Shown piece after piece: positions 7,176 to 17,126 of a stretch of DNA of 64,000 bases (positions are counted from its first letter, which is position 1; every line of letters begins with the position of its first letter). Below the pieces are notes generated by a model, which saw only the letters and a list, made by a program, of their open reading frames with translations, did not search any database and had not been told where the DNA came from. Origin of the DNA: Arthrobacter hankyongi (GTDB taxonomy: Bacteria; Actinomycetota; Actinomycetes; Actinomycetales; Micrococcaceae); contig NZ_JAKLTQ010000014.1 in the NCBI RefSeq assembly GCF_022012395.1, forward strand, positions 62,001-126,000. The letters run 5' to 3'. A program made the position numbers and the translations under genes.

Positions 7176-9884
7176 CTACTTGGCCGCCGCAGTCCGGCGC
7201 CGGGCGGGCTTCTTGGCCGGGCTCTTGGCCCGTTTTTCGGCCAGCAGTTCGACGGCCTGTTCCCGGGTCAGTTCCTCGATGCTCGTCGAGCGCGGCACGG
7301 TAATGTTCGTGACGCCGTCGGTAATATACGGTCCGAAGCGGCCTTCCTTGACCACGATGTTCTTCTCCGACACCGGATCCACGCCGAACTCGGCCAGCGG
7401 CGCGGCGGCGGTGCGCCCGCCCCGGGTTTTCGGCTGTGAATAGATCTCCTTGGCCTGCTCGAGGGTGATCGTGAAGATCTCCTCCTCGGAACCGATCGAG
7501 CGCGAGTCCGTGCCCTTCTTCAGGTACGGTCCGAAGCGGCCGTTCTGCACGGTGATTTCCTGGCCCTCGTCATCCGTGCCCAGCACGCGCGGCAGGCTCA
7601 TCAGCTTCAGCGCGTCCGCCAGGGTCACCGTGTCCACCGACATGGACTTGAACAGCGAGCCGGTGCGCGGCTTGACCTTGGCAGGCTTCTTCGGCGGCTT
7701 GGGCTTGCCGTTCTTGTAGTACTCCACCGGCAGTGCCGCCAGTTCCTCGGCGGTCAGCTCCGGGATGACCTCCGTGACGTAGGCCCCGTAGCGGCCGTCG
7801 CGGGCCACGATGCTCCGTCCGGTCTCCGGGTCCTGGCCCAGCACACGTTCGCCCGGCCCCTGGGCCTCCATCAGCTCCAGGGCTTTGGCCGGGGTCAGTT
7901 CGTCCGGGGCCAGGTCCTCGGGGACATTGGCGCGCTCCGGCTCGCCGCTGCCGTCCGCGGCGGCACGTTCCAGGTACGGACCGAACTTGCCCACGCGCAG
8001 CGTAATCCCGTCGGCGATGCCGATCGAGTTGACCACCCGGGGATCGATTTCGCCCAGGTCGTTGACCACCGTCTGCAGCCCGGTTTCCTTCCGGTCCCCG
8101 AAGTAGAAGCCGTTCAGCCAGTCCACCCGGCGTGCATCGCCGTTGGCGATGCGGTCCAGGCCTTCCTCCATCGCGGCGGTGAAGTCATAGTCCACGTAGT
8201 CGCTGAAGTGGTCCTCCAGCAACTTCACCACGGAGAAGGCGATCCAGCTGGGCACCAGGGCGGAGCCGCGCTTGCGGACGTACCCACGGTCCATGATCGT
8301 GGAGATCGTGGTCGCGTAGGTGGACGGGCGGCCGATGCCTCGCTCTTCGAGCGTGGCCACCAGCGAAGCTTCGGTGTAGCGCGGCGGCGGGGAGGTTTCG
8401 TGCCCGACGGCGGTGACTTCCTGGGGCGAGAGCTGGTCGCCTTCGTCCAGGTTCGGCAGCCGGCCGCCCTCGGCGTCGTCCTCTTCATTGCGCGCGGCGT
8501 CCCGGCCTTCCTCGTAGGCGGCCAGGAAGCCGGGGAAGGTGATCACGGTGCCGGAGGCGGTGAAGACCGCGTCCTGCCCGTCCGCGGCGGTGGCGCCGAG
8601 GCGCACCGTGGAGGTGGAACCCTTGGCGTCGGCCATCTGGGAGGCGACGGTGCGCTTCCAGATCAGCTCGTACAGCCGGTACTCGTCGTTGCCGAGCTTG
8701 CTGCGCACCTGCCCCGGGGTCCGGAACGAGTCCCCGGCAGGCCGGATCGCCTCGTGCGCTTCCTGGGCATTCTTGTTCTTGCCCTTGTACACCCGGCGGG
8801 AGTCCGGCACGTATTCGGGCCCGTAAAGCTCGGCGGCCTGCCGGCGGGCCGCGTTCACGGCCTGGTCGCTCAGCGCCGGGGAGTCCGTACGCATATAGGT
8901 GATGAAGCCGTTTTCGTAGAGCCGCTGGGCCAGCTGCATCGTGGTCTTGGTCGAGAAGCCGAGCTTGCGCGCGGACTCCTGCTGCAGCGTGGAGGTGGTG
9001 AACGGCGCCGCCGGGCGGCGGGTGTAGGGCTTGTTCTCCACCGAGCGCACCGCGAACGCGGCGCCGCCCAGGGATTGCGCCAGGGCGGTGGCTGCTGCCT
9101 CGTCCAGGTGCACCGCGCCGCGGGTCTTCAGCATCCCGCGGTCGTCGAAGTCGCGGCCGCTGGCCACCCGGGCGCCGTCCAGCTGCACCAGCCTGGCCTT
9201 GAAGGCGCCGCCCTTGGCGGTTTCGACCGGCTCGACGACGGCCAGCAGGTCCCAGTAGGCGGCCGAGCGGAAGGCCATCCGCTCGCGCTCGCGCTCGACC
9301 ACCAGCCGGGTGGCCACCGACTGCACGCGGCCGGCAGACAGGCCGGCCTTGATCTTGCGCCAGAGCACCGGCGAGAGCTCGTAGCCGAACAGTCGGTCCA
9401 CGATCCGGCGGGTCTCCTGGGCATCCACCAGGTCCGAATCGATGTCGCGCAGCTCCTGGAGGGCGCGCTGGAGGGATTCGGGGGTGATTTCGGAAAAGGT
9501 CATCCGGTGCACCGGGATCTTGGGCTTGAGCACCTCCAGCAGGTGCCAGGCGATCGCCTCGCCTTCGCGGTCATCGTCAGTGGCCAGGTAAAGTTCGTCG
9601 GCGTCCTTGAGCCTGCTCTTCAGCTCGGCCACCGTCTTCTTCTTGCCCGGCGAGACCACGTAGTAGGGCTCGAAGTCGTGCTCGATGTCGACGGCGAACT
9701 TACCCACCGAAGTCTTTTTCAGCTCGGCGGGCAGTTCCGATGGCTGCGGCAGGTCGCGGATGTGGCCCACCGAGGCAGTGACCTCGAACCCCTCGCCAAG
9801 ATAACCCGCAATGGTCTTGCTCTTGGCAGGAGACTCCACGATCACGAGTTTCTTACCGGTCTTTTCGCGGGCCTTGGCTGGCAC
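7176..9884 (-). CDS. topA: DNA topoisomerase I
   Basis: A type IA topoisomerase that relaxes negative supercoils (902 residues). The N-terminal TOPRIM domain shows KLVIVESPAKSKTIAGYL and the acidic ATDDDREGEAIAWHLL motif. The catalytic tyrosine is Y330 in ITYMRTDS. The C-terminal region carries repeated non-cysteine TopA_C modules (KFGPYLER, RYGAYVTEV, RFGPYLKKG, RFGPYITDG) and a Lys/Arg-rich tail, typical of actinobacteria, where zinc fingers are absent. The GTG start at 9884 has AGGAG 4 bases upstream. It is the first landmark of synteny with the M. tuberculosis topA region. Confidence 0.97.
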   Translation of the reverse strand: MPAKAREKTGKKLVIVESPAKSKTIAGYLGEGFEVTASVGHIRDLPQPSELPAELKKTSVGKFAVDIEHDFEPYYVVSPGKKKTVAELKSRLKDADELYLATDDDREGEAIAWHLLEVLKPKIPVHRMTFSEITPESLQRALQELRDIDSDLVDAQETRRIVDRLFGYELSPVLWRKIKAGLSAGRVQSVATRLVVERERERMAFRSAAYWDLLAVVEPVETAKGGAFKARLVQLDGARVASGRDFDDRGMLKTRGAVHLDEAAATALAQSLGGAAFAVRSVENKPYTRRPAAPFTTSTLQQESARKLGFSTKTTMQLAQRLYENGFITYMRTDSPALSDQAVNAARRQAAELYGPEYVPDSRRVYKGKNKNAQEAHEAIRPAGDSFRTPGQVRSKLGNDEYRLYELIWKRTVASQMADAKGSTSTVRLGATAADGQDAVFTASGTVITFPGFLAAYEEGRDAARNEEDDAEGGRLPNLDEGDQLSPQEVTAVGHETSPPPRYTEASLVATLEERGIGRPSTYATTISTIMDRGYVRKRGSALVPSWIAFSVVKLLEDHFSDYVDYDFTAAMEEGLDRIANGDARRVDWLNGFYFGDRKETGLQTVVNDLGEIDPRVVNSIGIADGITLRVGKFGPYLERAAADGSGEPERANVPEDLAPDELTPAKALELMEAQGPGERVLGQDPETGRSIVARDGRYGAYVTEVIPELTAEELAALPVEYYKNGKPKPPKKPAKVKPRTGSLFKSMSVDTVTLADALKLMSLPRVLGTDDEGQEITVQNGRFGPYLKKGTDSRSIGSEEEIFTITLEQAKEIYSQPKTRGGRTAAAPLAEFGVDPVSEKNIVVKEGRFGPYITDGVTNITVPRSTSIEELTREQAVELLAEKRAKSPAKKPARRRTAAAK

Positions 9885-10025
9885 GATTCTCCTACGTCAA
9901 CTTCGGTGGGTGGTACTGCGGTGCGTCGCTCCCCCGTTGCACAGGGCAGTTACCAGCACAAGGTTAGCCGCAACTTCCCTCCGGTGCGGAAACCCGGCCG
10001 CGGCGGCGGTGCGGCCGGGCCTCCG

Positions 10026-10658
10026 TCAGCCGGCTTCCTCCGCATCCAGGTCCCCGGGCAGGAACGAAAGGACGTAGTACAGCTTTTCGGCCCCGTCGCC
10101 GCGGTTTTCCGGGTTGGTCGTGGGGCTGTAGTCCAGCAGGATCTCCCCGATCCGCCGGCCCAGGTCCGCGCGCTGCTCGGCGGTCAGGTAGAACCGTCCG
10201 GTACTCAGGGCCGCCAAATGGCCCTCCTGGCGCCAGGTGTCCGGGTTCGGGGTCTGCTTGTCCCGTTTCATGTACTTGGCCAGCCGGGCCCTCAGATCGT
10301 TCAGCTCCACGTCCACCACGCCCATGGTGGCCGCCGTGCTGTCCGCCACGGAGGTCACGTCCAGCCGTCCGGCTGCGGCCTGCCAGTGCCGCTCGCGGCC
10401 GTCCCCCTGGTTGGCGCTGCGCTTGACGAAGCCCCACTTCTCCAGGGCACGCAGGTGGTAGCTCATGGCGCTGGGGGTAAGCCCGTGCCGCTGGGCCAGC
10501 TCGGTGGCGGTGGCCGGCTGCTGCGTGTCGAACAGTTCCTCGATGACCTTCAGGCGCACCGTATGGGCCAGGGCGCGGATGGCCCGGGCATCGGAAATAT
10601 TTACCCGGTCCCCGGCCGGACCGGAAGGATCCACCGGCGCTGCTGCTCCATTGGTCAT
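10026..10658 (-). CDS. HTH transcriptional regulator (ArsR-like winged helix)
   Basis: A 210-residue regulator. Residues ~20-90 are a winged helix of ArsR/HTH_20 type: ISDARAIRALAHTVRLKVIE, ELAQRHGLTPSAMSYHLRAL, then EKWGFVKRS. The C-terminal ~110 residues resemble the effector part of HTH_20 proteins but no ligand can be named. The start at 10658 (MTNGAAAP) is preceded by TACACT 8 bases upstream, with a perfect -35 hexamer TTGACA on the minus strand at 10693-10698; the spacer of 20 is long, so the promoter is tentative. An ATG 30 bases upstream is possible but lies in the promoter. The gene is downstream of and on the same strand as the methyltransferase gene. Confidence 0.8.
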   Translation of the reverse strand: MTNGAAAPVDPSGPAGDRVNISDARAIRALAHTVRLKVIEELFDTQQPATATELAQRHGLTPSAMSYHLRALEKWGFVKRSANQGDGRERHWQAAAGRLDVTSVADSTAATMGVVDVELNDLRARLAKYMKRDKQTPNPDTWRQEGHLAALSTGRFYLTAEQRADLGRRIGEILLDYSPTTNPENRGDGAEKLYYVLSFLPGDLDAEEAG

Positions 10659-10666
10659 GGAAAATA

Positions 10667-10698
10667 AGTGTAGTGCGCCATGGAGCACGCGTTGTCAA
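10667..10698 (-). promoter_or_regulatory. candidate promoter of the HTH regulator
   Basis: On the minus strand TTGACA (10693-10698) is followed by TACACT (10667-10672) and, 8 bases later, the ATG. The -35 overlaps the stop codon of the upstream methyltransferase gene. The 20-base spacer is longer than the usual 17-18. Confidence 0.4.
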
Positions 10699-12356
10699 GA
10701 TCCGGTGCCGGAGCCCGGCAGCGGCACCGTCGGCGCACGTCCCGGCGCCTCGGCCGGGACCAGGTAGCCGTCCTCGACCAGGTTGCGCACCTGGCCGGTC
10801 AGCCGTTCGGCAAACTCCTCCCCGGGGTCCTCCACCAGCGTTTCGAGGGCGGCGACCAGCCGGCCCACGGGCAGCTCGCCGTCGCTGGCGGCAACAAAAC
10901 CGGCCAGTTCCGAGCTCATCAGGTTGGTCCGGCGCAGCCCGGCGCCCTGGCGCAGCAGGATAACCCCGGGGTGTTCCGCGCCGGGCCGCTGGTGCCGCTC
11001 CTCGGTGACGTCCCCGGCCGGGCACAGATGCTGCTGCGCGAAGTCCGCCGCGTGGGCCCGCAGCCAGTCGTGGCGTTCCACTGCCGCGGCCAGGTGGGGG
11101 CCGATCGGCTGCTCGATCGGGTAGGTGATTTCCTCGAAGCGGCGCAGCCGGCCCGCGCCGCCGTCCGCCGCCCGGCGCAGCCAGATCATGCCGAAGCCGA
11201 TGCCCGAGACCTGCCGGGAGACGAAGTCCTCGAGGTAGGCCGCGTAGGCGTGCTCGTAGTGTTCCGCGTCCCGGTTCTCGGCGGCATCGCGCAGCCAGGT
11301 TTCGGCATACTGTGCGGGGCTGAGGCGCTCGCGCTGGATAATCCAGGCCTCGGTGTCCGGGGACAGCCAGCCCTCGAGCCGCCGGTGCCAGGGCTGCTCC
11401 TCGCCGCCGTCCTGGCGGATCTCCCAGTTGCCCAGCAGCTGGGCCGTCCCGCCGGGCACCAGGACCCCGGGCAGCCCCGCCACGAGCCGGGCGACAATAT
11501 CGTCCCCGGGCAGCCCGCCGTCGCGGTAGGTGAACTGGTCCGCGGCGGTTTCCGCCGCCGAACGCGGGGTGATCACGAACGGCGGGTTGGACACCACCAG
11601 GTCGAAGCGCTCCCCCGCCACCGGTTCCAGCAGGGATCCCAGCCGCAGACTCACCCGCTCCTGCAGCCGTTCCGGGACCAGGCCCAGCCGGCCGGCGTTG
11701 AGCAGCAGGTTGAAGCGGGTAAAGGCCAGCGCCCGGACGGAGATATCCGTGGCCGTGACGTGGCGGGCGTGACTGAGCAGATGGAAGGCCTGGATCCCGC
11801 AGCCGGTGCCCAGGTCCAGGGCACGATCCACCGGCGCCCTGACGGTCAGCTGGGCCAGCGTCAGCGAGGCCTGGCCGATACCGAGCACATGGTCATGCCG
11901 CAGCACCCCCGGGCGCTGGTGTGCACCCAGGTCGCTGGCCACCCACAGGTCCAGATCCTCGGAGGCGTAGGGGCGCAGGTCCGCGAGGGCGCGGACCTGC
12001 CCGGCCTCCGCTTCGGCCAGGCCCAGTTTCTGCAGCCCGGCCGCTCCGGTGGCGGGCAGGGCCGCGGCCACCGCCTGTTCCGGAACCGGCCGGCCCAGCA
12101 GCCACAGCCTGACGACGGCGGCCAGCCCGGCCGCCTGCCCCGGGATCTTCCCGGCACCCACCTGCCGGCCGGTCACCTGCAGGGCAGGCACCAACTGGTC
12201 CCGGCCGAAGGCCTCATAGGCCTCGGGCCCCAGCAGCGCCGCGACACCGTCCACGGTGTAGTCCAGCCGGGCCAGGTCCCCCGCCAGCGCGGACAGCAGC
12301 CGCAGGTCGTGGCTTTGCGGGGCATCCGGGGTACGCCCGGCATCGAAGTCAGTCAC
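10695..12356 (-). CDS. large class I SAM-dependent methyltransferase (PrmC/HemK-like core)
   Basis: A 553-residue protein with a central Rossmann methyltransferase domain (~residues 165-330): motif I LDLGTGCGIQAFHLL, acidic loop VTATDIS and the NPPF catalytic motif in VVSNPPFVITP. NPPF enzymes methylate amide or amino nitrogens of Gln, Gln-tRNA-related factors, rRNA or DNA bases; the substrate here is unknown. The N-terminal ~150 residues match the DUF7059-type helical region found in actinobacterial homologues, and the C-terminal ~70 residues look like a winged helix. The GTG start at 12356 is chosen because the family N-terminus begins shortly after; no good ribosome site is seen. Confidence 0.8.
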   Translation of the reverse strand: MTDFDAGRTPDAPQSHDLRLLSALAGDLARLDYTVDGVAALLGPEAYEAFGRDQLVPALQVTGRQVGAGKIPGQAAGLAAVVRLWLLGRPVPEQAVAAALPATGAAGLQKLGLAEAEAGQVRALADLRPYASEDLDLWVASDLGAHQRPGVLRHDHVLGIGQASLTLAQLTVRAPVDRALDLGTGCGIQAFHLLSHARHVTATDISVRALAFTRFNLLLNAGRLGLVPERLQERVSLRLGSLLEPVAGERFDLVVSNPPFVITPRSAAETAADQFTYRDGGLPGDDIVARLVAGLPGVLVPGGTAQLLGNWEIRQDGGEEQPWHRRLEGWLSPDTEAWIIQRERLSPAQYAETWLRDAAENRDAEHYEHAYAAYLEDFVSRQVSGIGFGMIWLRRAADGGAGRLRRFEEITYPIEQPIGPHLAAAVERHDWLRAHAADFAQQHLCPAGDVTEERHQRPGAEHPGVILLRQGAGLRRTNLMSSELAGFVAASDGELPVGRLVAALETLVEDPGEEFAERLTGQVRNLVEDGYLVPAEAPGRAPTVPLPGSGTGS

Positions 12357-12429
12357 GGCACCAAGCTTAAGTGGTGTTGCGTTTAAGCGGTGTTGCCGCC
12401 GGGCGGCACGACGGTGGTTGAATGGGCCC

Positions 12430-12999
12430 ATGCTCGTCACCACCACCCATCTGGAACAGACCTCCCCCGGCCAGCTCGAGGCAGGGGCACGACCGCTGCC
12501 GGCCGGGAGCCGGGTCGAACGGGTGGAGGCGGTCACCCCGGAGTTCAGCAAGTTCCTGTACCGGTCCGTGGGCAGTGGCTGGAACTGGGCGGACCGTCTG
12601 GCGCTGACCCGGGCACGGTGGCAGGAGCTGCTGGACACGCCCGGGTCCGAAACCTGGGTGCTGACCGACGGCGGGGCCCCGGCCGGGTATGTGGAACTGC
12701 TCGGCCGGCCCGAAGCGGCCGGCACCGCCGTCGAAATCATGTATTTCGGGCTCTTCCCCGAGGCGATCGGCCGCGGCCTGGGCGCCGGGCTGCTGACCGA
12801 AGGCCTCCGCCAGGCCTGGCAGCTGTCCGTGCGCTGGCGGGGCTTCGCCCCGGTGCACCGGGTGTGGGTGCACACCTGTTCGCTGGACGGGCCGGCGGCG
12901 CTGGCCAACTACCGGGCGCGGGGAATGACCGTGTTCAAGACCGAGGTTCAGGACCTTGAGCCGCAGGACGCGTCACGGGGCCTGTGGCCCGAACCCTGA
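12430..12999 (+). CDS. GNAT-family N-acetyltransferase
   Basis: A 189-residue acyl-CoA-dependent transferase. The GNAT core runs from ~residue 75: WVLTDGGAPAGYVEL (strand 4), VEIMYFGLFPEAIGRGLGAGLL with the acetyl-CoA-binding R/Q-x-x-G-x-G motif, then VHRVWVHTCSLDGPAALANYRARGM, the usual C-terminal strand-helix. The target is unknown. The ATG at 12430 is used; TTGAAT lies 6 bases before it, in keeping with the leaderless pattern seen elsewhere. It is divergent from the methyltransferase gene, and trhO converges on it. Confidence 0.82.
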   Translation: MLVTTTHLEQTSPGQLEAGARPLPAGSRVERVEAVTPEFSKFLYRSVGSGWNWADRLALTRARWQELLDTPGSETWVLTDGGAPAGYVELLGRPEAAGTAVEIMYFGLFPEAIGRGLGAGLLTEGLRQAWQLSVRWRGFAPVHRVWVHTCSLDGPAALANYRARGMTVFKTEVQDLEPQDASRGLWPEP

Positions 13000-13016
13000 C
13001 CGGCCGGGACCGGGGC

Positions 13017-13910
13017 TCAGCCGGCGCAGCCGCCGGGGCAGCGCAGGGTCTGTGGCTGCGCCGCGCAGCCGGCGCAGTAAAGCGTCAGCTTCCGGCAGGC
13101 GGGATTCGAGCAGTTCTCGAACTTGCTGGTGGGCGCCTCGCAGCGGACGCACCGGCCGATGGTTTTGGCCTCCGGGGTGAACTCCAGGTGCATGCGGCGG
13201 TCGAAGACGTACAGCGAACCCTCCCACAGCCCGGAGTCCCCGAACGCCTCGCCGTAGCGCACGATGCCGCCGTCGAGCTGGTACACCTCCTGGAACCCGC
13301 GGTTGACCATCAGCGCCGAGAGCACCTCGCAGCGGATGCCGCCGGTGCAGTAGGTCACCACCGGCTTGTCCTTCAGCTCGTCGTACTTGCCCGAATCCAG
13401 CTCCTTAATGAAATCGTGGGTGGTCGCCACGTCCGGCACGACGGCATCCTTGAAGCGGCCGATCTGCGCCTCGAAGGCGTTGCGGCCGTCGAAGAAGACC
13501 ACGTCCTGCCCTGCCTGCTTCCTGGCCTCGACCAAGGCATGCAGTTCCTGCGGCCGCAGGTGCGTGCCGCCGCCGACGACGCCGTTTTCGTCCACTTTGA
13601 GCTCACCCGGGGCCCCGAAGGAGACGATTTCCTCCCGGACCTTCACGCTCAGCCGGGGAAAGTCCGCGGCGCCGCCCTCGGACCATTTGACGTCCAGGTT
13701 CCGGAACGCGGGATGTTCGCGGGTGGTCTTCACATACTGCTTGACCGCGTCCAGTTCGCCGCCGACGGTTCCGTTGATCCCGTCCGGGGAGATAAGGATC
13801 CGGCCGGTGAGTCCAAGCTTTTCGCACACGGCCCGCTGCCACAGCCGGATGGCCTCCGGGTCCGGGAGCGGAGCGAAGGCGTAATAGAGCACAATCCTGT
13901 TCAAAGCCAC
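13017..13910 (-). CDS. trhO: tRNA uridine hydroxylase TrhO (rhodanese family)
   Basis: A 297-residue rhodanese-fold enzyme of the TrhO/YceA family, which hydroxylates U34 of tRNAs to ho5U. The N-terminal acylphosphatase-like domain ([35 protein letters not shown]) is followed by the rhodanese domain with the active-site loop [10 protein letters not shown]. The C-terminus carries Cys pairs ([23 protein letters not shown]) that may bind zinc. The GTG start at 13910 gives [12 protein letters not shown], the typical family beginning; TACCCT stands 7 bases upstream, suggesting leaderless initiation. It is divergent from the next GNAT gene. Confidence 0.9.
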   Translation of the reverse strand: MALNRIVLYYAFAPLPDPEAIRLWQRAVCEKLGLTGRILISPDGINGTVGGELDAVKQYVKTTREHPAFRNLDVKWSEGGAADFPRLSVKVREEIVSFGAPGELKVDENGVVGGGTHLRPQELHALVEARKQAGQDVVFFDGRNAFEAQIGRFKDAVVPDVATTHDFIKELDSGKYDELKDKPVVTYCTGGIRCEVLSALMVNRGFQEVYQLDGGIVRYGEAFGDSGLWEGSLYVFDRRMHLEFTPEAKTIGRCVRCEAPTSKFENCSNPACRKLTLYCAGCAAQPQTLRCPGGCAG

Positions 13911-14005
13911 GTATTCAAGGGTACGGGGCCGGCCGCCGTGCCCTGCTCCGGATTGGCCCGCGGCCGGGGTGCCGAGAGGCACCCCGTTTAGGTACTGTTC
14001 TAGAC

Positions 14006-14683
14006 ATGGCCATCGATTACACACGAGATGTACCGGACGACCTGCTGCCCGCATGGGTCGCCGGTTGGTCCGCATGCCGCGGCTACTCCCCCGCCACGGA
14101 AGAAACCGGTCATCCCGCGATCGTGCTTTCGGACAAGACCGGCGACTGGGAGTATTTCGCCTACGAGCCCGCCGAGGACGAGTTCTCCGACCTTGCGGCC
14201 CAGACGGCCCAGTCCCCGAAGCGGATGCTGACGGTGCTGACCCGAAACCCGCAGCGGATCCACGAGCTCGCGCCCAAGCACAAGCTGCGCGTGCACCACA
14301 GCGATCAGTCCATGATGGTTACGGATATGTCCAACCAGGACGCCGAGGATCCCTGGTACCGGGACCCGGATTTCAAGACCGAGGTGGTGCGCAAAGGAAA
14401 TGTGCACGAAGCCCGGGTCACCTACCACGGCGAGGACGCGGCCCACGGCGTGGTGGCCGTCGTGGACGGCTTCGCCATCTTCGACCACATCGAGACCAAC
14501 GAAAAATTCCGCCGGCGCGGCCTGGCCACGCACGTCATGCGCGCACTGATCGCCTCGACCTTCGAGCACATCGTGGAGACCGGCCTGCTGATCGCCTCCC
14601 ACGACGGCCAGATGCTCTACAACCACCTGGGCTGGGACACGGTCTGCGACGTGATGATCCTCAAGCCGGTAGACGCCCCCTGA
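14006..14683 (+). CDS. GNAT-family N-acetyltransferase
   Basis: A 225-residue protein with a GNAT domain in its C-terminal half: [27 protein letters not shown], where RRRGLATHV is the acetyl-CoA-binding motif, followed by [17 protein letters not shown]. The N-terminal ~110 residues ([20 protein letters not shown]) do not belong to a family that can be named. The ATG at 14006 is preceded by TACTGT 7 bases upstream and no ribosome site, so a leaderless mRNA is likely. The substrate is unknown. Confidence 0.8.
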   Translation: MAIDYTRDVPDDLLPAWVAGWSACRGYSPATEETGHPAIVLSDKTGDWEYFAYEPAEDEFSDLAAQTAQSPKRMLTVLTRNPQRIHELAPKHKLRVHHSDQSMMVTDMSNQDAEDPWYRDPDFKTEVVRKGNVHEARVTYHGEDAAHGVVAVVDGFAIFDHIETNEKFRRRGLATHVMRALIASTFEHIVETGLLIASHDGQMLYNHLGWDTVCDVMILKPVDAP

Positions 14684-14693
14684 GCCCGTCTGC

Positions 14694-14728
14694 CTGCCGC
14701 TTCCGCCCGCCGGCGGCGGAAGTGGCAG
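14694..14728 (+). terminator. hairpin between GNAT and helicase genes
   Basis: CTGCC-G-CTTCCGCC (14694-14707) pairs with GGCGGAAG-T-GGCAG (14715-14728): 14 bp with one G-U pair and a 7-base loop. There is no T-run. It lies only 10 bases before the GTG start of the helicase, so it could also affect helicase translation. Confidence 0.45.
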
Positions 14729-14737
14729 AATTGTCCG

Positions 14738-17077
14738 GTGGCAGCAGCTGATTCCCTGATCAACCTGCTCGGCGCCGGGCCCGACCCCGAACAGCTCGTG
14801 CACGTGCGCGAGCTGCCCTCCCGGGCCGCGGTGCACGAGCCGTGGCCGGACTGGGTCCACCCGGATATTCTGGCCGCGTATGCGTCCCTGGGCGTGCACA
14901 CCCCTTGGCGGCACCAGGTCCTGGCTGCCGAATCCGCCCACGCCGGCAGGCACACGATCATCGCCACCGGCACCGCCTCCGGAAAATCCCTGGCCTACCA
15001 GCTGCCGGCCCTGGACGGGATCCACCGCAGCGCCCTGACGGAGAAGGCCAGCCTGGAGCCGACCGGCGCCGCCGCCCTGTACCTGGCCCCGACCAAGGCC
15101 CTGGCCGCGGACCAGCTGACCGCGGTCAAGGCCCTGGGCCTGCCCACCGTGCGTGCCGAAACCTACGACGGCGACACGGACCCGGGGGCGCGGCGGTGGA
15201 TCCGCGACCATGCGAACTTCGTGCTGGCCAATCCGGACATGCTGCATTTCGGCATCCTGCCCAACCACGCCTGGTGGGCGCGGTTCTTCCGCCGGCTGAA
15301 GTTCGTCATCATCGACGAGGCCCACAGCTACCGCGGCGTGTTCGGTTCCCACGTGGCCAACCTGATGCGCCGGCTGCGGCGGATCTGTGCCAGTTACGGG
15401 GCCGATCCGGTCTTCATCGGCGCCTCGGCCACCTCGTCGGACCCGGGGACCTCCTTCGGCCGGCTGATCGGGGCCGAGGCCGTGGCCGTGACCGAGGACT
15501 GCTCGCCGCATGGGGCCACCACGGTGGCCTTCTGGGAGCCCCAGCTGACCGAGCTCAAGGGCGAGAACGGCGCCCGTGAGCGCCGGACGGTGATCGCCGA
15601 AACCGCCGACCTGATGGCCAACCTCGTGTCTTCGCAGGTGCGCACCATAGCGTTCATCAAGTCCCGACGCGGCGCCGAAAGCATCTCCTCGATCACCAAG
15701 CGGCTGCTAGACGAAGTCCATCCTTCCCTTCCCGGGCGGGTCGCCGCCTACCGGTCCGGCTACCTGCCCGAAGAACGCAGGGAGCTGGAAAAGCGGCTGC
15801 GTTCCGGAGCGCTGCTGGGGGTGGCCAGCACCTCCGCGCTCGAACTGGGCATCGATATTTCCGGCCTCGACGCGGTGCTGGTCGCCGGTTGGCCCGGCAC
15901 CCGGGCCTCGCTGTTCCAGCAGATCGGACGCGCCGGACGCGCCGGCCAGGACGCCCTCGCGGCATTCATTGCCAGCGACGACCCGCTGGACACCTACCTG
16001 GTCCATCATCCCGAAGCGGTCTTCGATGTCTCGGTCGAAGCCACGGTGTTCGACCCGTCCAACCCGTACGTGCTCGGTCCGCACCTGTGCGCGGCGGCCC
16101 AGGAGCTGCCGCTGGTGCCGGGCGAACTGGAGGTATTCGGCCCGACCGCAGCGGGGCTGCTCGAGGAACTGACCGCCCGCGGCTATCTCCGGCGGCGGAC
16201 GGCAGGATGGTACTGGACCCATCCTCAGAGCGCGGCTGCGATGGTGAACCTGCGCGCCGACGGCGGCGGACCGATCAGCATCGTCGAAGCCGATTCCGGC
16301 GCGCTGCTGGGAACCATGGACTCCCCGCAGTCCCACTACCAGGCCCACACCGGCGCGGTCTACGTGCATCAGGGCGAGACCTACGTGGTGGAGGAACTCA
16401 ACGAGCAGGACCACTGCGCCATCGTGACCCGGTCCAACCCGGACTATTACACCCAGGCCCGGGACATCACGCAGATCGAGGTGCTGCAGCGGCTGCGCGG
16501 CGAGGACTGGGGCGAAGTCCGGGTGGACTTCGGCGAGGTCAAGGTCACGACAAAGGTGGTCTCCTTCCAGCGCAAAGCCTTCGTCTCCAACGAGATCCTG
16601 GGCGAAGAGCCCCTGGAGCTCGAGGCGCGCGATCTGTTCACCAAGGCGGTGTGGTTCACGATCGACGAGCGCCGGCTGGCCGCCGCCGGGCTGATCACCG
16701 CGCGGATCCCGGGCGCCCTGCACGCGGCCGAACACGCGGGCATCGGAATGCTGCCGCTGGTGGCCTCCAGCGACCGCTGGGACATCGGCGGAGTCTCCAC
16801 CGCCCTGCACGCGGACACGGGCAAGCCGACAATCTTCGTCTACGACGGCCATCCCGGCGGTGCCGGCTTCGCCGAACGCGGGTTCGAGGCCGCCCGTATC
16901 TGGCTGGCCGCCACCCGGGACGCCATCCTGGCCTGCGAATGCGAGTCCGGCTGCCCGTCCTGCGTCCAGTCGCCCAAATGCGGCAACAAGAACAATCCCC
17001 TGGACAAGGACGGTGCGGTCGTACTGCTCGAAGCCCTGCTCGCCCACGCCGGAGCCCCGCTGGCCCCGGGAACCTGA
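14738..17077 (+). CDS. DECH-type superfamily 2 helicase of the helicase/secretion neighborhood (MrfA/YprA-like)
   Basis: A 779-residue ATP-dependent DNA helicase. Walker A is ATGTASGKS, Walker B is IIDEAHSY, motif III is GASATSS, and motif VI is QQIGRAGRAG. The C-terminal DUF1998 region ends with the four-cysteine site CECESGCPSCVQSPKCG. This is the architecture of Bacillus MrfA (YprA), which with the nuclease MrfB repairs mitomycin-type lesions, and of the actinobacterial family known as the helicase/secretion neighborhood helicase (Rv3649 in M. tuberculosis). No MrfB-like gene is adjacent. It starts with GTG at 14738 and converges on the Tad operon with a 49-base gap. Confidence 0.92.
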   Translation: MAAADSLINLLGAGPDPEQLVHVRELPSRAAVHEPWPDWVHPDILAAYASLGVHTPWRHQVLAAESAHAGRHTIIATGTASGKSLAYQLPALDGIHRSALTEKASLEPTGAAALYLAPTKALAADQLTAVKALGLPTVRAETYDGDTDPGARRWIRDHANFVLANPDMLHFGILPNHAWWARFFRRLKFVIIDEAHSYRGVFGSHVANLMRRLRRICASYGADPVFIGASATSSDPGTSFGRLIGAEAVAVTEDCSPHGATTVAFWEPQLTELKGENGARERRTVIAETADLMANLVSSQVRTIAFIKSRRGAESISSITKRLLDEVHPSLPGRVAAYRSGYLPEERRELEKRLRSGALLGVASTSALELGIDISGLDAVLVAGWPGTRASLFQQIGRAGRAGQDALAAFIASDDPLDTYLVHHPEAVFDVSVEATVFDPSNPYVLGPHLCAAAQELPLVPGELEVFGPTAAGLLEELTARGYLRRRTAGWYWTHPQSAAAMVNLRADGGGPISIVEADSGALLGTMDSPQSHYQAHTGAVYVHQGETYVVEELNEQDHCAIVTRSNPDYYTQARDITQIEVLQRLRGEDWGEVRVDFGEVKVTTKVVSFQRKAFVSNEILGEEPLELEARDLFTKAVWFTIDERRLAAAGLITARIPGALHAAEHAGIGMLPLVASSDRWDIGGVSTALHADTGKPTIFVYDGHPGGAGFAERGFEAARIWLAATRDAILACECESGCPSCVQSPKCGNKNNPLDKDGAVVLLEALLAHAGAPLAPGT

Positions 17078-17126
17078 CCAGGCCCGCTGCCGGCCCGGAG
17101 CGGACCCCAGGACCGGCGGACGCACC